From positions 104,888 to 168,887 of the forward strand of contig JACPAV010000007.1 in assembly GCA_016180645.1 (NCBI GenBank): a stretch of DNA of 64,000 nt. The letters run 5' to 3'. The DNA is from Nitrospirota bacterium. Lineage in GTDB: Bacteria; JACPQY01. The notes beneath the pieces are model-generated. The model ran no database searches and was not told the DNA's origin. It saw nothing but the letters and a program-made list of their open reading frames with translations. Shown here piece after piece: positions 1-8,406 of the stretch. A program made the position numbers and the translations under genes. The stretch's first letter is position 1; every line of letters starts with the position of its first letter.

Positions 1-759
1 GAACTGGATGTCCTGCTCGACCGCCACGTTCCCTTTGAGGTCGAGCGACATGGCCGGCTGAAACGATAAACCGGCATGGAGCGGGCCACGGGCGTACCGC
101 ACACCGGCGATGAGGGAAGGACTGTTGATGGCGTCCGCCTTCATGCTGAAAAATCCATCGTTCTCGGGATGGTCCTTGGCGTCCAGTGCCAGCGTATAGG
201 CCTGTTCAAATTCGGTGTAGACATACGTGAGGAGCGCGTCCAGTCCGAAGCTGAGGCCTTTGATCGGCTCGTAGGCGGCCCCGAGACCGTAGAAGACCTC
301 GCCGATCTCTGAGTCGATCACCGCATATCTCTGCGGCCCGATTTTGTCGAACTTGTATCCTCCGGAGAGCGGCGTGATGAGACCGCCGGCAAGTTTGAAT
401 TGTTCGATGCCGAAATCATGGGCAATGACCGCCGAAGGGACGTAGAAAAAGAAGGGTGACTGGTTGTGTACGGGATCGAACGTGACCTTTCCGCCCTCCT
501 CCGGGGCCCTCTGAAAATCGGCCTTCGTGTTGAGCATCGAGAGGCCGAGGAACACCTCGTTGCCCAACGAGGTCAGCGCGGCGGGGTTGTAGTAGAAGGC
601 CGTGAGATCGGTGGGCTTGGCGACAAAGGCCCCCCCCCGGCCGAAGGCGCGGGTGCCAGTGTCGGGAACGGTGTAGCCTGCGGACTTCGCGTCTGAGGAG
701 GATAGAAGCGTCAAAACAAGGGCAAGAACGGCAGGACGGACTCTGAAGAACCCGCTCAT
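1..759 (-). CDS. FadL/OmpP1/TodX-family outer membrane transporter, partial
   Basis: Predicted outer-membrane beta-barrel for uptake of long-chain fatty acids or other hydrophobic compounds. I translated the reverse strand from ATG at 757-759 and the frame stays open for 253 codons to the window edge, so the C-terminal part and stop are missing; the family is usually 400-470 residues. A hydrophobic signal peptide (about residues 1-30, VLALVLTLLSS core) is followed by a GRGGAF segment and an FYYNPAAL motif, typical of the FadL N-terminal hatch. Alternating polar/hydrophobic strands with aromatic ends follow. It is divergent from the next gene. The acyl-CoA genes elsewhere in the window fit fatty-acid uptake, but the substrate cannot be read from sequence. 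Confidence 0.82.
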   Translation of the reverse strand, partial: MSGFFRVRPAVLALVLTLLSSSDAKSAGYTVPDTGTRAFGRGGAFVAKPTDLTAFYYNPAALTSLGNEVFLGLSMLNTKADFQRAPEEGGKVTFDPVHNQSPFFFYVPSAVIAHDFGIEQFKLAGGLITPLSGGYKFDKIGPQRYAVIDSEIGEVFYGLGAAYEPIKGLSFGLDALLTYVYTEFEQAYTLALDAKDHPENDGFFSMKADAINSPSLIAGVRYARGPLHAGLSFQPAMSLDLKGNVAVEQDIQF

Positions 760-819
760 GGACGGCAGTTTAGCCCCCGCCCTTGCAAAAGCACAGCAAA
801 ATGTCTACATTTTTCGACC

Positions 820-1134
820 ATGGGGAGAGACAGCGAAGATTCGGGAGGGGATCGAAGAGGTCTCCTGAAGAAAGCCATCTCGGCGGGCTTGGGCACTCTG
901 TCTGTCACGGAGGGCGCCGTGCGAGGGATGTTGAAGGAGGGGAAGATGCCCAGGCAGATCATCGGCGCCGCCGTGGGAACCGTGGAGAGGGCGCAGAAAG
1001 AGTTTGTGACCCTCCTGGCGAAGGAAATCGGCGAGTACTTCAAACATCTCAACGTGGCGGAGGAAACGAAGAAGGTCTTGGATGGCATGGAGATCACCGT
1101 GACCCTCCGTTTCAACCGCAAGAAGGGAAAGTAA
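820..1134 (+). CDS. Small helical protein of unknown function
   Basis: A 104-residue protein I cannot assign to a named family with certainty. It is mostly amphipathic helix, charged at both ends (N-terminal GRDSEDSGGDRR, C-terminal NRKKGK), and has no signal peptide or membrane segment. The layout of a helical region, an amphipathic stretch and a short beta-like tail (ITVTLRF) recalls small phasin-like or polyhydroxyalkanoate-granule-associated proteins, but this is a shape similarity only. It lies 18 bp upstream of the HNH endonuclease gene on the same strand, so the two may be co-transcribed. Confidence 0.6.
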   Translation: MGRDSEDSGGDRRGLLKKAISAGLGTLSVTEGAVRGMLKEGKMPRQIIGAAVGTVERAQKEFVTLLAKEIGEYFKHLNVAEETKKVLDGMEITVTLRFNRKKGK

Positions 1135-1152
1135 ACCGGGCATCGAAATTTC

Positions 1153-1752
1153 ATGCTGAACAGCGCCGTTCTCGTCCTGAACCGGTCCTACATGGCCATC
1201 GACATCACGACGGCCAAGAAGGCCTTTGTCCTTCTCTACAAAGGCATCGCGGCGGCGGTGGACGACGACCTGCGGACGTTTGATTTCGATTCATGGCGAG
1301 ATGTGGCGGAGTCCGACTTGGCGAACGGTCTGGGTACCGTTTCCGGCGTGATCGCCATTCCGAAAGTGATCCTTCTCCAAACCTACAGCAAGATTCCCCG
1401 TCGCGAAGTTCGGTTCAACCGATTCAACCTCTACATGCGGGACGAAAACTCCTGCCAGTACTGCGGCGAGAAACTCCCTAAGAGCGAGCTTACGCTGGAC
1501 CACATCGTGCCGCGTTCGAAGGGCGGGCGGACGACCTGGGAGAATGTGGTGTGCTGCTGCATTCCGTGCAATCTAAGGAAGGGCGGGCGGACCCCTCAGG
1601 GCGCGCACATGAGACTTATGCGAAAGCCGATCAAGCCCGCCTGGTGGCCGACCTCCAAGTTCAACGCCAATCATTTCCTCCGGAAGGAATGGCTGCCCTT
1701 CCTCAGCATGGTGGATGCGGCGTACTGGAATACGAAGCTGCAAGAGGACTAG
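1153..1752 (+). CDS. HNH endonuclease
   Basis: A 199-residue protein with a C-terminal HNH nuclease domain (about residues 95-150). A CQYC pair is followed by LTLDHIVPRSKGG, then ENVVCCCIPCN. These give the metal-binding DH, the HNH asparagine and two zinc-knuckle cysteine pairs. The N-terminal 90 residues (LNRSYMAIDITTAKKAF) match the family of stand-alone bacterial HNH proteins annotated simply as HNH endonuclease. These are widespread chromosomal genes of unknown biological role, not tied to restriction. No methylase is adjacent. It ends just inside a palindromic intergenic repeat that separates it from the patatin gene. Confidence 0.9.
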   Translation: MLNSAVLVLNRSYMAIDITTAKKAFVLLYKGIAAAVDDDLRTFDFDSWRDVAESDLANGLGTVSGVIAIPKVILLQTYSKIPRREVRFNRFNLYMRDENSCQYCGEKLPKSELTLDHIVPRSKGGRTTWENVVCCCIPCNLRKGGRTPQGAHMRLMRKPIKPAWWPTSKFNANHFLRKEWLPFLSMVDAAYWNTKLQED

Positions 1753-1840
1753 CGGTCAGCCCTCAGCTTTCAGCGGTCAGCTTCAAGGGAAACGGGAAAG
1801 ACATTTTCAGGCTGAAAGCCGAATGCTGAGCGCTGAGAGC
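1751..1840. repeat. Imperfect inverted repeat between HNH and patatin genes
   Basis: This gap is built from short variants of AGCGGTCAGC / AGCTTTCAGC on the left and their complements GCTGAAAGC / GCTGAGCGCTGAGAGC on the right, separated by about 25 bp. The arms AGCTTTCAGC (about 1776-1785) and GCTGAAAGCC (1811-1820) are complementary except at the last base. It looks like a dispersed intergenic palindromic element of REP type that could fold in RNA or act as a weak transcript boundary. No second full copy was seen in the window. Confidence 0.55.
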
Positions 1841-1848
1841 TTTCTGCA

Positions 1849-2757
1849 ATGAAGATCGGACTGGCTTTGGGCGGCGGAGCGGCGCGCGGCCTCGCCCACC
1901 TCGGCATCATCAAAGTCCTCAAAGAAGAAGACATCAAGATCGACGTCGTCGTGGGGACGAGCATGGGCGCGATCATCGGCGCGCTCTACGTCACCCAAAC
2001 CGACATGAGCGACATCATCGAGAAGGTCAAAACGTTCCTCACCGGTCCGCTCTTCCACAAGATCCGGCTGGACTTCTTCAAGCAGCAGATCAGCGATCAA
2101 AAGGGCGGTTTTCTCAAAGGCATTACAGCGGCCCTCAAAAAGGGGGTGGTCTACACCGCTTCCATGAGTCGGCAATCGTACGTGCGGAACGACTTGTATA
2201 TGGACGTCATGTCCAGTGTGTTGCCTGACGTCCTCATTCAAGACATGCGCACGCCGTTCGCAGCGGTGGCGACCGATTTGGTGTCGGGCGAGGAGGTGAT
2301 CCTCAAATCCGGCTCTCTCCGGCCCGCGATCGCCGCCAGCTCGGCCATTCCGGGTCTCATGCCTCCGATCACGATCGACGGAAAAATGCTGGTGGATGGC
2401 GGATGGATCGATCAAGTGCCCGTTCGCCCGACGTACAAAATGGGCGCTGATTTTGTCATGGCCGTAGACGTGGGGGAAGAGTTGGATCGCGTTCCGGAGC
2501 TGGATCGAAGCTTGGATATCGTTACGCGGGCGAACTTCGTGGCTCGGAAACGACTCATGCGGCTCCTTTCGGAGGAGGCGGATCTCCTACTACGCCCCGA
2601 AATGAAGGAAATTCACTGGGCTGATTTTTCCCAGTTGGAGAACGCGATCAAAATGGGCGAGCAGGCGGCCCGAGAGAAAATCGATGCCCTCAAGGAACTC
2701 ATCGGACGAACGAAAGTGAAGAAATTCTTCCAAACCTTCAATCCTTGGAAAGATTGA
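1849..2757 (+). CDS. Patatin-like phospholipase (RssA type)
   Basis: A 302-residue cytoplasmic-looking serine lipase of the patatin family, with a Ser-Asp dyad. The oxyanion loop GGGAARG is at residues 8-14, the nucleophile elbow is GTSMG with Ser38, and the catalytic Asp is in DGGW (about residue 183). There is no signal peptide. A hydrophobic and basic C-terminus (KVKKFFQTF) could touch membranes. It overlaps the start of the downstream pseudouridine synthase by 13 bp, suggesting translational coupling. Family knowledge supports acyl-ester hydrolase activity on phospholipids; the substrate is unknown. Confidence 0.92.
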   Translation: MKIGLALGGGAARGLAHLGIIKVLKEEDIKIDVVVGTSMGAIIGALYVTQTDMSDIIEKVKTFLTGPLFHKIRLDFFKQQISDQKGGFLKGITAALKKGVVYTASMSRQSYVRNDLYMDVMSSVLPDVLIQDMRTPFAAVATDLVSGEEVILKSGSLRPAIAASSAIPGLMPPITIDGKMLVDGGWIDQVPVRPTYKMGADFVMAVDVGEELDRVPELDRSLDIVTRANFVARKRLMRLLSEEADLLLRPEMKEIHWADFSQLENAIKMGEQAAREKIDALKELIGRTKVKKFFQTFNPWKD

Positions 2758-3710
2758 CGGTTGCTCGCCGCGTTGAAGCTGCCCCGTCCCCCTCGATTCG
2801 AATTGATCAGTGGCTGCTCGTTGAGCTGAAGCTGGCCTCGCGGTCCGCCGCCCAGAAACTTCTTCGAGAGGGCGCCGTGCAGGTCAATGGACGGTCGGTG
2901 AAGGCGAGCCACCTCATGAGACTGGGAGACCAGGTGAAAGTGGTTCTTCCAGAAGCCGGGCACGTCGGCGTGGAGCCGGAATCGGTGCCGTTGGAGGTCA
3001 TCTACACAGATGACGATCTCGTCGTGGTGAACAAGCAGCCTGGCGTGGTGGTCCATCCGGGGGCCGGCTCGAATAAAGGAACATTGGTGGCGGGTCTCCT
3101 CCATCGGTTCGGCTCCCTGGCCTCCCCTGGTGGCCCGTTACGGCCCGGCATCGTTCACCGTTTGGATCGGGGGACCTCCGGAGTAATGGTGGTAGCCCGG
3201 AGCGAGCGCGCCTACTACGATCTCATCCGTCAATTCCGGGACAGAGAAATTCAGAAAGAATACTGGGCGCTGGTGTGGGGAACGATGAGGGGGCGCGGGG
3301 CGTTGGACGCTCCCATTGGACGCCACCCCACGCGACGGACCGTCATGAGCGTAAGCGCTGCCGGGCATGGAAGGCCGGCACAGACCGAATGGGGGGTAAT
3401 CGATTCCAGTGACTCATTTTCCCTCGTTCGCCTCAAGCCGAGAACGGGCCGGACCCATCAGATCCGGGTCCATCTCAGCTACTTGAAGCATCCCATCGTG
3501 GGTGATCCCGTGTATGGAACCCGGGTGGCAGGGGGACTTTCTCGGAAGTTGGAGGCCGGCCATCCGGTACTCAGAGTGGATCGTCCACTTCTCCACGCAC
3601 GTCGACTCTCGTTCCGGCATCCGGCGAGCGCTGAAGGGCTGACTTTCGAAGCCCCGGTGCCGGAGGATTTCAGTCGGGTGGTTGAAGCAGTCGGATTGAA
3701 GTCTTTGTAG
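2745..3710 (+). CDS. RluD-family 23S rRNA pseudouridine synthase
   Basis: A 321-residue RluA/RluD-family enzyme that isomerises uridine to pseudouridine in 23S rRNA. An N-terminal S4 RNA-binding domain (about residues 18-70, RIDQWL...SRSAAQKLLREGAVQVNG) precedes the catalytic domain. The signature HRLDRGTSG contains the catalytic Asp141, and the GRTHQIRVHL motif follows. The TTG start at 2745 overlaps the patatin gene; a second TTG at 2754 is possible. The S4 domain favours RluD over RluA/RluC, but the exact target positions are inferred. It faces the lipid-kinase gene with a 6-bp gap. Confidence 0.93.
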   Translation: MERLTVARRVEAAPSPSIRIDQWLLVELKLASRSAAQKLLREGAVQVNGRSVKASHLMRLGDQVKVVLPEAGHVGVEPESVPLEVIYTDDDLVVVNKQPGVVVHPGAGSNKGTLVAGLLHRFGSLASPGGPLRPGIVHRLDRGTSGVMVVARSERAYYDLIRQFRDREIQKEYWALVWGTMRGRGALDAPIGRHPTRRTVMSVSAAGHGRPAQTEWGVIDSSDSFSLVRLKPRTGRTHQIRVHLSYLKHPIVGDPVYGTRVAGGLSRKLEAGHPVLRVDRPLLHARRLSFRHPASAEGLTFEAPVPEDFSRVVEAVGLKSL

Positions 3711-3716
3711 GCGCCG

Positions 3717-4643
3717 TCACGGAGAGACGAAACTGAGGCTGGGCCCGAGCTCGACATTCAATTTGGTCCCGGCCGTGAGCATCTCGCCGTCCAGAATAAG
3801 GGGCTGCTCCTGCGGAGTTTCGATCTCCACCTTCTGCGTGATGTGTTCCCAGAATCGATCATCGGGAATAGGCATTCCGCGGTGGAGACGATAGAGGAAG
3901 CGAAAGTAATACGGCAGGGGGAAGCTGGCCAGGCGTAGATGAAAATGATGCGGTTTCTCGAGGGCGCGGGGCACGAGGAGAAAGCCGAGCGGGTAACGCG
4001 TGATCGTGCCGGCCAGGAGGGCGGTGAAGTGTTTCTCCGCGACGGGTCGTCCATCGACCTGAACCGCGGCTTCGAACGGCTCCGCGATCCAGCGGGCAAA
4101 CTCCGATCCGGTGGCCACGGAGAGGGCCCCGCGGCCGATGATGCTCATGACCGTTCTGGCCGCCCCCCCACCTTTGTAGTACACGCTCATCAGCTTCGTT
4201 GCGAACCCGAGGCCGAACATGAAGGCAAAGTGCTCGTTCACTTTCAGCATCGGCCTTTCCACCGAATCGATCGGTTCATCGTGCCGGAGCTTGTGGACGA
4301 GGGCGCGAAGATAGGAACGTCCCATCCCGCGGAGTCCGAGGGCTGTAATGATCGTATTCATCGTGCCGCCCTTCACCAGGGCGAACAGGGGAAGAGGCCG
4401 CCCCTTCCATTCGTGAATGACGGTGGTGATCGTTTTCTGAATGGAGCCGTCTCCGCCGCAGATGCCGACGATCTCGCACTCGCGTCGCCGAAGGTCGGCG
4501 ATGACTTCTTCAAGATGGGTGAGGTTCTCGCTGACGATGAAATCGCCGACGGGTTTCACGATCGACCGGTACCGGTACATCCTCCATGGGAATTTCCGGT
4601 TGCGCTTGGCCTTCGGATTGTAGATGAGGGCGAACCGTCTCAC
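3717..4643 (-). CDS. Diacylglycerol/sphingosine kinase-like lipid kinase
   Basis: A 308-residue protein with the DAGK catalytic domain. The N-terminal NPKAKRN matches the first conserved block, CGGDGS (GGDGS at about residues 63-67) is the nucleotide-binding motif, and KGGTMN (about 91-96) replaces the usual GGTxN. The C-terminal half is beta-rich, as in YegS-like kinases. It would phosphorylate a lipid hydroxyl using ATP, but the acceptor (diacylglycerol or another lipid) is not predictable. There is no signal peptide. The start codon lies 21 bp from the divergent small nucleotidyltransferase-like gene. Confidence 0.9.
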   Translation of the reverse strand: MRRFALIYNPKAKRNRKFPWRMYRYRSIVKPVGDFIVSENLTHLEEVIADLRRRECEIVGICGGDGSIQKTITTVIHEWKGRPLPLFALVKGGTMNTIITALGLRGMGRSYLRALVHKLRHDEPIDSVERPMLKVNEHFAFMFGLGFATKLMSVYYKGGGAARTVMSIIGRGALSVATGSEFARWIAEPFEAAVQVDGRPVAEKHFTALLAGTITRYPLGFLLVPRALEKPHHFHLRLASFPLPYYFRFLYRLHRGMPIPDDRFWEHITQKVEIETPQEQPLILDGEMLTAGTKLNVELGPSLSFVSP

Positions 4644-4664
4644 GGATCGTTCTTAGCAAGGGGT

Positions 4665-4919
4665 GTGCGGCTTGACAAGCGGTTAGTTGTAGAACGAGTG
4701 GCGGTAACCGGCTCGCTGCTCCATCCGATGCGGTTCGGCTCAGGTTCGGACCTCGATTTGATCGTGTGGGGGTTGCCCAAGGGGAAATACCTGGAGGCCC
4801 TCGACCTTGTCTGGATGGAGCTGACCCCGCTTCTTGGGAAGGTCGGTCCGCTCGCCAGGCAAGCGGAGGCCGAGGTGACCTCCTTCCGGACATTCGTCCG
4901 CGCGCTGGCTTCCGACTGA
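4665..4919 (+). CDS. Small nucleotidyltransferase-fold (MNT-like) protein
   Basis: A short frame of about 84 residues that I delimit with GTG at 4665; the start is uncertain. It reads GS (residues 16-17), then FGSGSDLDL with the D-x-D pair at about 29-31. This is the pol-beta nucleotidyltransferase signature seen in minimal nucleotidyltransferases and MntA-like antitoxins. No HEPN-type partner gene (HepT) is next to it. The neighbours are a lipid kinase and an XRE regulator. It may add nucleotides to protein or RNA, as in the MNT family, or be a lone relic. Confidence 0.6.
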   Translation: MRLDKRLVVERVAVTGSLLHPMRFGSGSDLDLIVWGLPKGKYLEALDLVWMELTPLLGKVGPLARQAEAEVTSFRTFVRALASD

Positions 4920-4951
4920 GCGCGCCCCCGGGGGGCAACCGTTTTCGTCGC

Positions 4952-5296
4952 CTAATGGCGCCTGCGCATGTTCAGAATGTTCCGCAGGATTTCCGAAATG
5001 GCAAGGGAATCGTCCGGAGAACAATGCTGGAGCATATCGTACACCTGCACGGAGGGATCCCGTTGAACTTTGGCTTCCACGGGCCAGGGGAAATTGAAGA
5101 GTTCTTTGGGAGAACTGCCCAGCGCGTTGGACAGAGCTTCCAGCGCTTCCAATGAAGCCGATTTCCGCCCGCCCTCGATCGCGTTCACGTGGCTCCAAGA
5201 AAGACCGGCCTTCTCGGCCAGGCCTTCCTGAGTCATCCCCTTCAGCTTCCGCAGGCGCTGTATTCTTTTGCCGAGCGCCCTCCTGATCTTTCCCAT
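4952..5296 (-). CDS. XRE-family helix-turn-helix regulator
   Basis: A 114-residue cytoplasmic DNA-binding protein. Residues about 8-65 form a Cro/C1-type helix-turn-helix (RIQRLRKLKGMTQEGLAEKA, then SWSHVNAIEGGR). The C-terminal tail is helical and probably dimerises. ATG at 5294-5296 was chosen because GGAGG lies 4 nt upstream and the helix-turn-helix starts almost at once; the frame runs much further upstream but without plausible protein sequence. The gene is divergent from the envelope module that starts at 5505, and the 208-bp gap contains a promoter-like sequence, so it is a candidate regulator of that module. Confidence 0.85.
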   Translation of the reverse strand: MGKIRRALGKRIQRLRKLKGMTQEGLAEKAGLSWSHVNAIEGGRKSASLEALEALSNALGSSPKELFNFPWPVEAKVQRDPSVQVYDMLQHCSPDDSLAISEILRNILNMRRRH

Positions 5297-5377
5297 CGGA
5301 CCTCCATGTACCCTCCTGTAGACTGAATAGCCGACGAACCGGCGCGAGAACATATCCCAATAGGATGTACAATACAC

Positions 5378-5406
5378 TTGACACATTCCCACGGGGTGTG
5401 TTACGA
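5378..5406 (+). promoter_or_regulatory. Candidate sigma70 promoter of the envelope module
   Basis: TTGACA at 5378-5383 and TTACGA at 5401-5406 are separated by 17 bp, a consensus -35 box with a moderate -10 box, about 100 bp before the CsgG-like gene. A short dyad ATCC-N5-GGAT lies just upstream (about 5354-5367), where the divergent XRE regulator could bind. Seen by eye only. Confidence 0.45.
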
Positions 5407-5504
5407 GGTCGTAAAACGCGAAGTAACCGCCTTGCAGGGAGGGAAACGTAGACCAAGGGAGAAATGGAATGCGGTTGGATTTACGCAAGCAAAGGAGGAC
5501 ACGA

Positions 5505-6572
5505 ATGAACAAATTCAGCGAAGGCGCGGGTCTCCGGTTCTGGATGCGGGCCGCAGGGGTGGCTGTTTTGTGGATGGGCTTTGCCGGTTGCGCGGCGACC
5601 CTGAAGGTGGCTCGCATGAAACCCGCGGAGATCAATCTCGCGGCATTCAAAAAAATCGCCGTGGCGGACATCACGGGTGAAGGCGGACAAGAAATTGCGG
5701 ATACGATGAACCAGGCGCTGTTCGATTCCCAAAGATTCGAGGTCTTGGACCGGCAAAATCTTACCAAGATCATGAAGGAGCAGAATCTGGTGATCGGCGA
5801 AGCCTTCGATCCTTCCCAGTCGGTCCAGATCGGAAAGCTTTTGGGCAGTGCCGCGATGATCTTCGGCGGCGTGACGACGCGGAAGTACGACGAGAAGAAG
5901 ACGTATGAGGACAAACAGTGCACCCAGGTGGTGGGCGGACAGACGGTTACGCGCCCGTGCCGCGTGTACACCGTCACGGGAACGTGGAACGTCAACATGG
6001 GGCTCAAAGTCGTCGATACGGCCACCGGCAAGATGGTGGCCACCAAGGCGTTCAAGGAACAAGACTCCAAGAAGGTGAGCGCCACGGACGCCGTCCCGGC
6101 GATTGACTGGGACAAGGACGCCGTTTTCAGCGACATCCAGGGGAAAATTGTGGTCCAGTTCATGAAAGTGATCGCCCCCTACACGGAGATGGTGGACGTG
6201 GAGCTCTTCAAGAGCGGCGATCTGCCTGAGATGGAGAAAGGGATCAACTTCGGCAAGCGGGGTGAATGGGCGGATGCCATCGAGCAGTTCAGGACGGCCG
6301 TGGGCAAGGCCGACAACGATCCGAAGATCAAGAACAGCCTTCGGGCCAAGGCTCACTACGATCTTGGAGTTGCCCTCGGATACAGCGGCCAGTATGACGA
6401 AGGGTTGAAGGAACTCAAGAAGGCCAATGATCTCGAAGCCAGCGGGACTTTCGACAAGGAAATCGGACGGATCAAACAGTATAAGAAGGATGCGGAGAAG
6501 CTCAAGCAGCAGGGGGTGGGCGCCGAGTCCAGTTCCGTGCCTCCGCGCCCGAGATTCGTGGTGGCGGGGTGA
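5505..6572 (+). CDS. CsgG/HfaB-like lipoprotein with C-terminal TPR-like helices
   Basis: A 355-residue predicted lipoprotein. The signal peptide ends in the lipobox FAGC (Cys29). Residues about 45-220 resemble the CsgG/HfaB domain (FKKIAVADITGEGG, then RFEVLDRQNLTKIMKEQ, and LLGSAAMIFGGVT), the family that includes the outer-membrane curli secretion pore and many uncharacterised LPP20-associated lipoproteins. Residues about 250-325 look like TPR helices (EWADAIEQFRTAVGKA, AHYDLGVALGYSGQYDEGL). ATG at 5505 is chosen over an upstream start because of AAAGGAGG 8 nt before it. It is first in a + strand run of secreted proteins. No curli subunit gene is present, so curli secretion is unlikely. 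Confidence 0.82.
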   Translation: MNKFSEGAGLRFWMRAAGVAVLWMGFAGCAATLKVARMKPAEINLAAFKKIAVADITGEGGQEIADTMNQALFDSQRFEVLDRQNLTKIMKEQNLVIGEAFDPSQSVQIGKLLGSAAMIFGGVTTRKYDEKKTYEDKQCTQVVGGQTVTRPCRVYTVTGTWNVNMGLKVVDTATGKMVATKAFKEQDSKKVSATDAVPAIDWDKDAVFSDIQGKIVVQFMKVIAPYTEMVDVELFKSGDLPEMEKGINFGKRGEWADAIEQFRTAVGKADNDPKIKNSLRAKAHYDLGVALGYSGQYDEGLKELKKANDLEASGTFDKEIGRIKQYKKDAEKLKQQGVGAESSSVPPRPRFVVAG

Positions 6573-6576
6573 TCCG

Positions 6577-6804
6577 GTGACAACGTTGGGAAAGATCGGA
6601 TTGACAGGCTGGATCTCGGTGATGGGATTGTTTCTTGCGGCGTGCTCCGAGGATCCGTGCGACAAGGGCGCCTACAAGTGCGACGGAACGGTTCTCATGT
6701 ACTGCGGCTCGGACGAGTCGTGGTCGATCTCCAAGGACTGCGGTTCCGTCGGAAAGGGCTGCGCCTCCAAGTGCGCCTCAGGAGCGGCTTGCTGCATAGA
6801 CTAG
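6577..6804 (+). CDS. Small cysteine-rich lipoprotein
   Basis: A 75-residue lipoprotein starting at GTG 6577, 4 bp after the CsgG-like gene. The hydrophobic leader ends in LAAC (lipidated Cys22). The mature part carries nine more cysteines in a pattern like CDKGAYKCDG, MYCGSDESW and KDCGSVGKGCASKC. Such Cys-rich repeats are common in secreted proteins of Myxococcota and related groups and are presumably disulfide-bonded. No enzymatic motif is seen. The spacing suggests it is in the CsgG-like gene's transcript. The start is inferred from position; a longer in-frame version runs back into the upstream gene and is implausible. Confidence 0.68.
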   Translation: MTTLGKIGLTGWISVMGLFLAACSEDPCDKGAYKCDGTVLMYCGSDESWSISKDCGSVGKGCASKCASGAACCID

Positions 6805-6854
6805 CCCGGCGTACGCGGCCAAAATCACCTCCGCGGTATGGCGCCTGACACAGT

Positions 6855-8327
6855 GTGTCACGCAATACCCTCCTTCAATCCCTATTAGGGGCTGCGGTCG
6901 GGCTGGCAACAGCTTGTGCCGCAGCCCAACCTGTGTGGGTCTCCACCAATATCCACCCGGTATTTTCCACGCGGGAATACGTAATCGGGGTGGGCGCGGC
7001 TCCGCACACGCGAAGCGAGGAAAATGATCTGGCCCAGGCCGACTCCAACGCCCGCACGGAGATCGCCAAGCAAGTCCAAATCCGCGTTGAAGAGGTCATG
7101 TCCACGCGCCAACACGAGGCAGCCAGGGGAGAGGTGCGGACCGGCTCCTACGAAGTTTCCGTCCGGTCTCAGGAAAGCGTGGGTCTCACGTTGGAAGGCG
7201 TGAAAATCGTTGAGCGGTCCTTCGACAAGAAAGCCGGGCAGCACTACGCGCTGGCGGTCTTGCCGCGGGTCAGCACCTCTATCCGTCTGGCCGATCAGGC
7301 CGCTCAGGGTTTCCGTCAAGCCAAGGCAGCTTTGCGCGAGTCCGCGTTGCTCATCGACTCCGGCGACGTCGTGGGCGCCGCGCGAAGGCTGATCCTCGCG
7401 TCCGATGTTTACGAGAAGGCGGTTGGCCACGAATTGGTTTCTTCCGTCCTCGGACAAACAGGTTCGTCGCCCGATCGGGGCCCACCTCCCTTTCCCACTC
7501 TCATGGACTTGGTGGACAAGACGAAACTGGAGGTCGGGGCGGGTGACGGACAGGCGGGTGTGGCCGGAAGCCCGCTCCCTCGACCCATCCGTGTGCGCGC
7601 GGTCTACGCGGGAGCGGTTCCAGTGGCGCGGTTGCCCCTTGCCGTGGAGGCGCCCTCCGACGCGGCAAGCATAGAGCCGGGGATCCGAACCAACGCGAAC
7701 GGCGAGGCGGAAATTCGGGTCCTCAACGTCAGGAAAACGGGTAGAAGCGTAAACTCCGTCCCCGTTCGGGTGGCTTGGGACGATCTGGTGCAGGAGAGTC
7801 TGGGAGGCCGGCCGCCGTCCTGGATGGGGCGGCTCGGAGGCGGAACGGTCGCCTTCAGGTATCGGCTGCGAACCAAATCGGAAACGAGAGTCTTGGTTCA
7901 GACCTGCGTCTCGCGGGAGGATCGCGTCGTGTCGGATACCGTTCTGTTGCCGCGGCTGATGGGTGAATTCAAGAAGGCTGGGTTCCAGGTCCTGGAAGCA
8001 CCCGCTTCGTTGGGAGCATGGGGCGCATGCCCGAAACCGGATGATTTGAGTGCGCTCCGCGAGAGTTTCCGCGACAGGACCGATTTACTTGTTCTTGCCG
8101 TTGCCGCAACGTCCTTCGCGGGCGTGAGAGAGGCCGTGACCGTCCATCGCGCACACCTGTTCGCGGCGGCGTATGACCTGACCCGAGATGAAACCGTCGC
8201 CTCTCTCGAAGGAGAAGCCGCGGGAGGCGGGAACACACCCGAGCGGGCTGCCGACCGCAGCGTGAGGCAGGTGGCCGAAGACTTGGCGCCTGAACTGGTT
8301 CGGAAAGCCGTTGAAGGTCTGCGGTAG
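6855..8327 (+). CDS. LPP20-family lipoprotein with Ig-like middle domain
   Basis: A 490-residue predicted lipoprotein (leader ending ATAC, Cys21; start GTG 6855). Residues about 38-145 match the LPP20 family (YVIGVGAAP, then DSNARTEIAKQVQIRVEE), found in outer-membrane lipoproteins such as Helicobacter Lpp20 and often next to CsgG-like proteins. Residues about 240-320 look like a transthyretin/Ig-like beta domain (NANGEAEIRVLNV). The C-terminal third resembles a flavodoxin-like or CsgG-like alpha/beta region. It lies in a run with five other secreted proteins. The function is unknown; an adaptor or scaffold role in the outer membrane is an inference. Confidence 0.75.
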   Translation: MSRNTLLQSLLGAAVGLATACAAAQPVWVSTNIHPVFSTREYVIGVGAAPHTRSEENDLAQADSNARTEIAKQVQIRVEEVMSTRQHEAARGEVRTGSYEVSVRSQESVGLTLEGVKIVERSFDKKAGQHYALAVLPRVSTSIRLADQAAQGFRQAKAALRESALLIDSGDVVGAARRLILASDVYEKAVGHELVSSVLGQTGSSPDRGPPPFPTLMDLVDKTKLEVGAGDGQAGVAGSPLPRPIRVRAVYAGAVPVARLPLAVEAPSDAASIEPGIRTNANGEAEIRVLNVRKTGRSVNSVPVRVAWDDLVQESLGGRPPSWMGRLGGGTVAFRYRLRTKSETRVLVQTCVSREDRVVSDTVLLPRLMGEFKKAGFQVLEAPASLGAWGACPKPDDLSALRESFRDRTDLLVLAVAATSFAGVREAVTVHRAHLFAAAYDLTRDETVASLEGEAAGGGNTPERAADRSVRQVAEDLAPELVRKAVEGLR

Positions 8328-8406
8328 CAACCGGCATCGTCCTTCTTCCGCCGGGAGCTACTTTACCTCAAGGGCGTCGTTTGATATAAGGCGGATGGAG
8401 GTTACG

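Noticed and set aside
5297-6163. N-terminal extension of the XRE regulator to about 400 residues
   Set aside because: The extension lies opposite the CsgG-like gene and has no coherent protein pattern; the ATG at 5296 has a good ribosome site.
5505-6572. Curli secretion pore CsgG proper
   Set aside because: No CsgA/B/E/F genes are nearby and the C-terminus is TPR-like, so the protein belongs to the wider CsgG/HfaB group.
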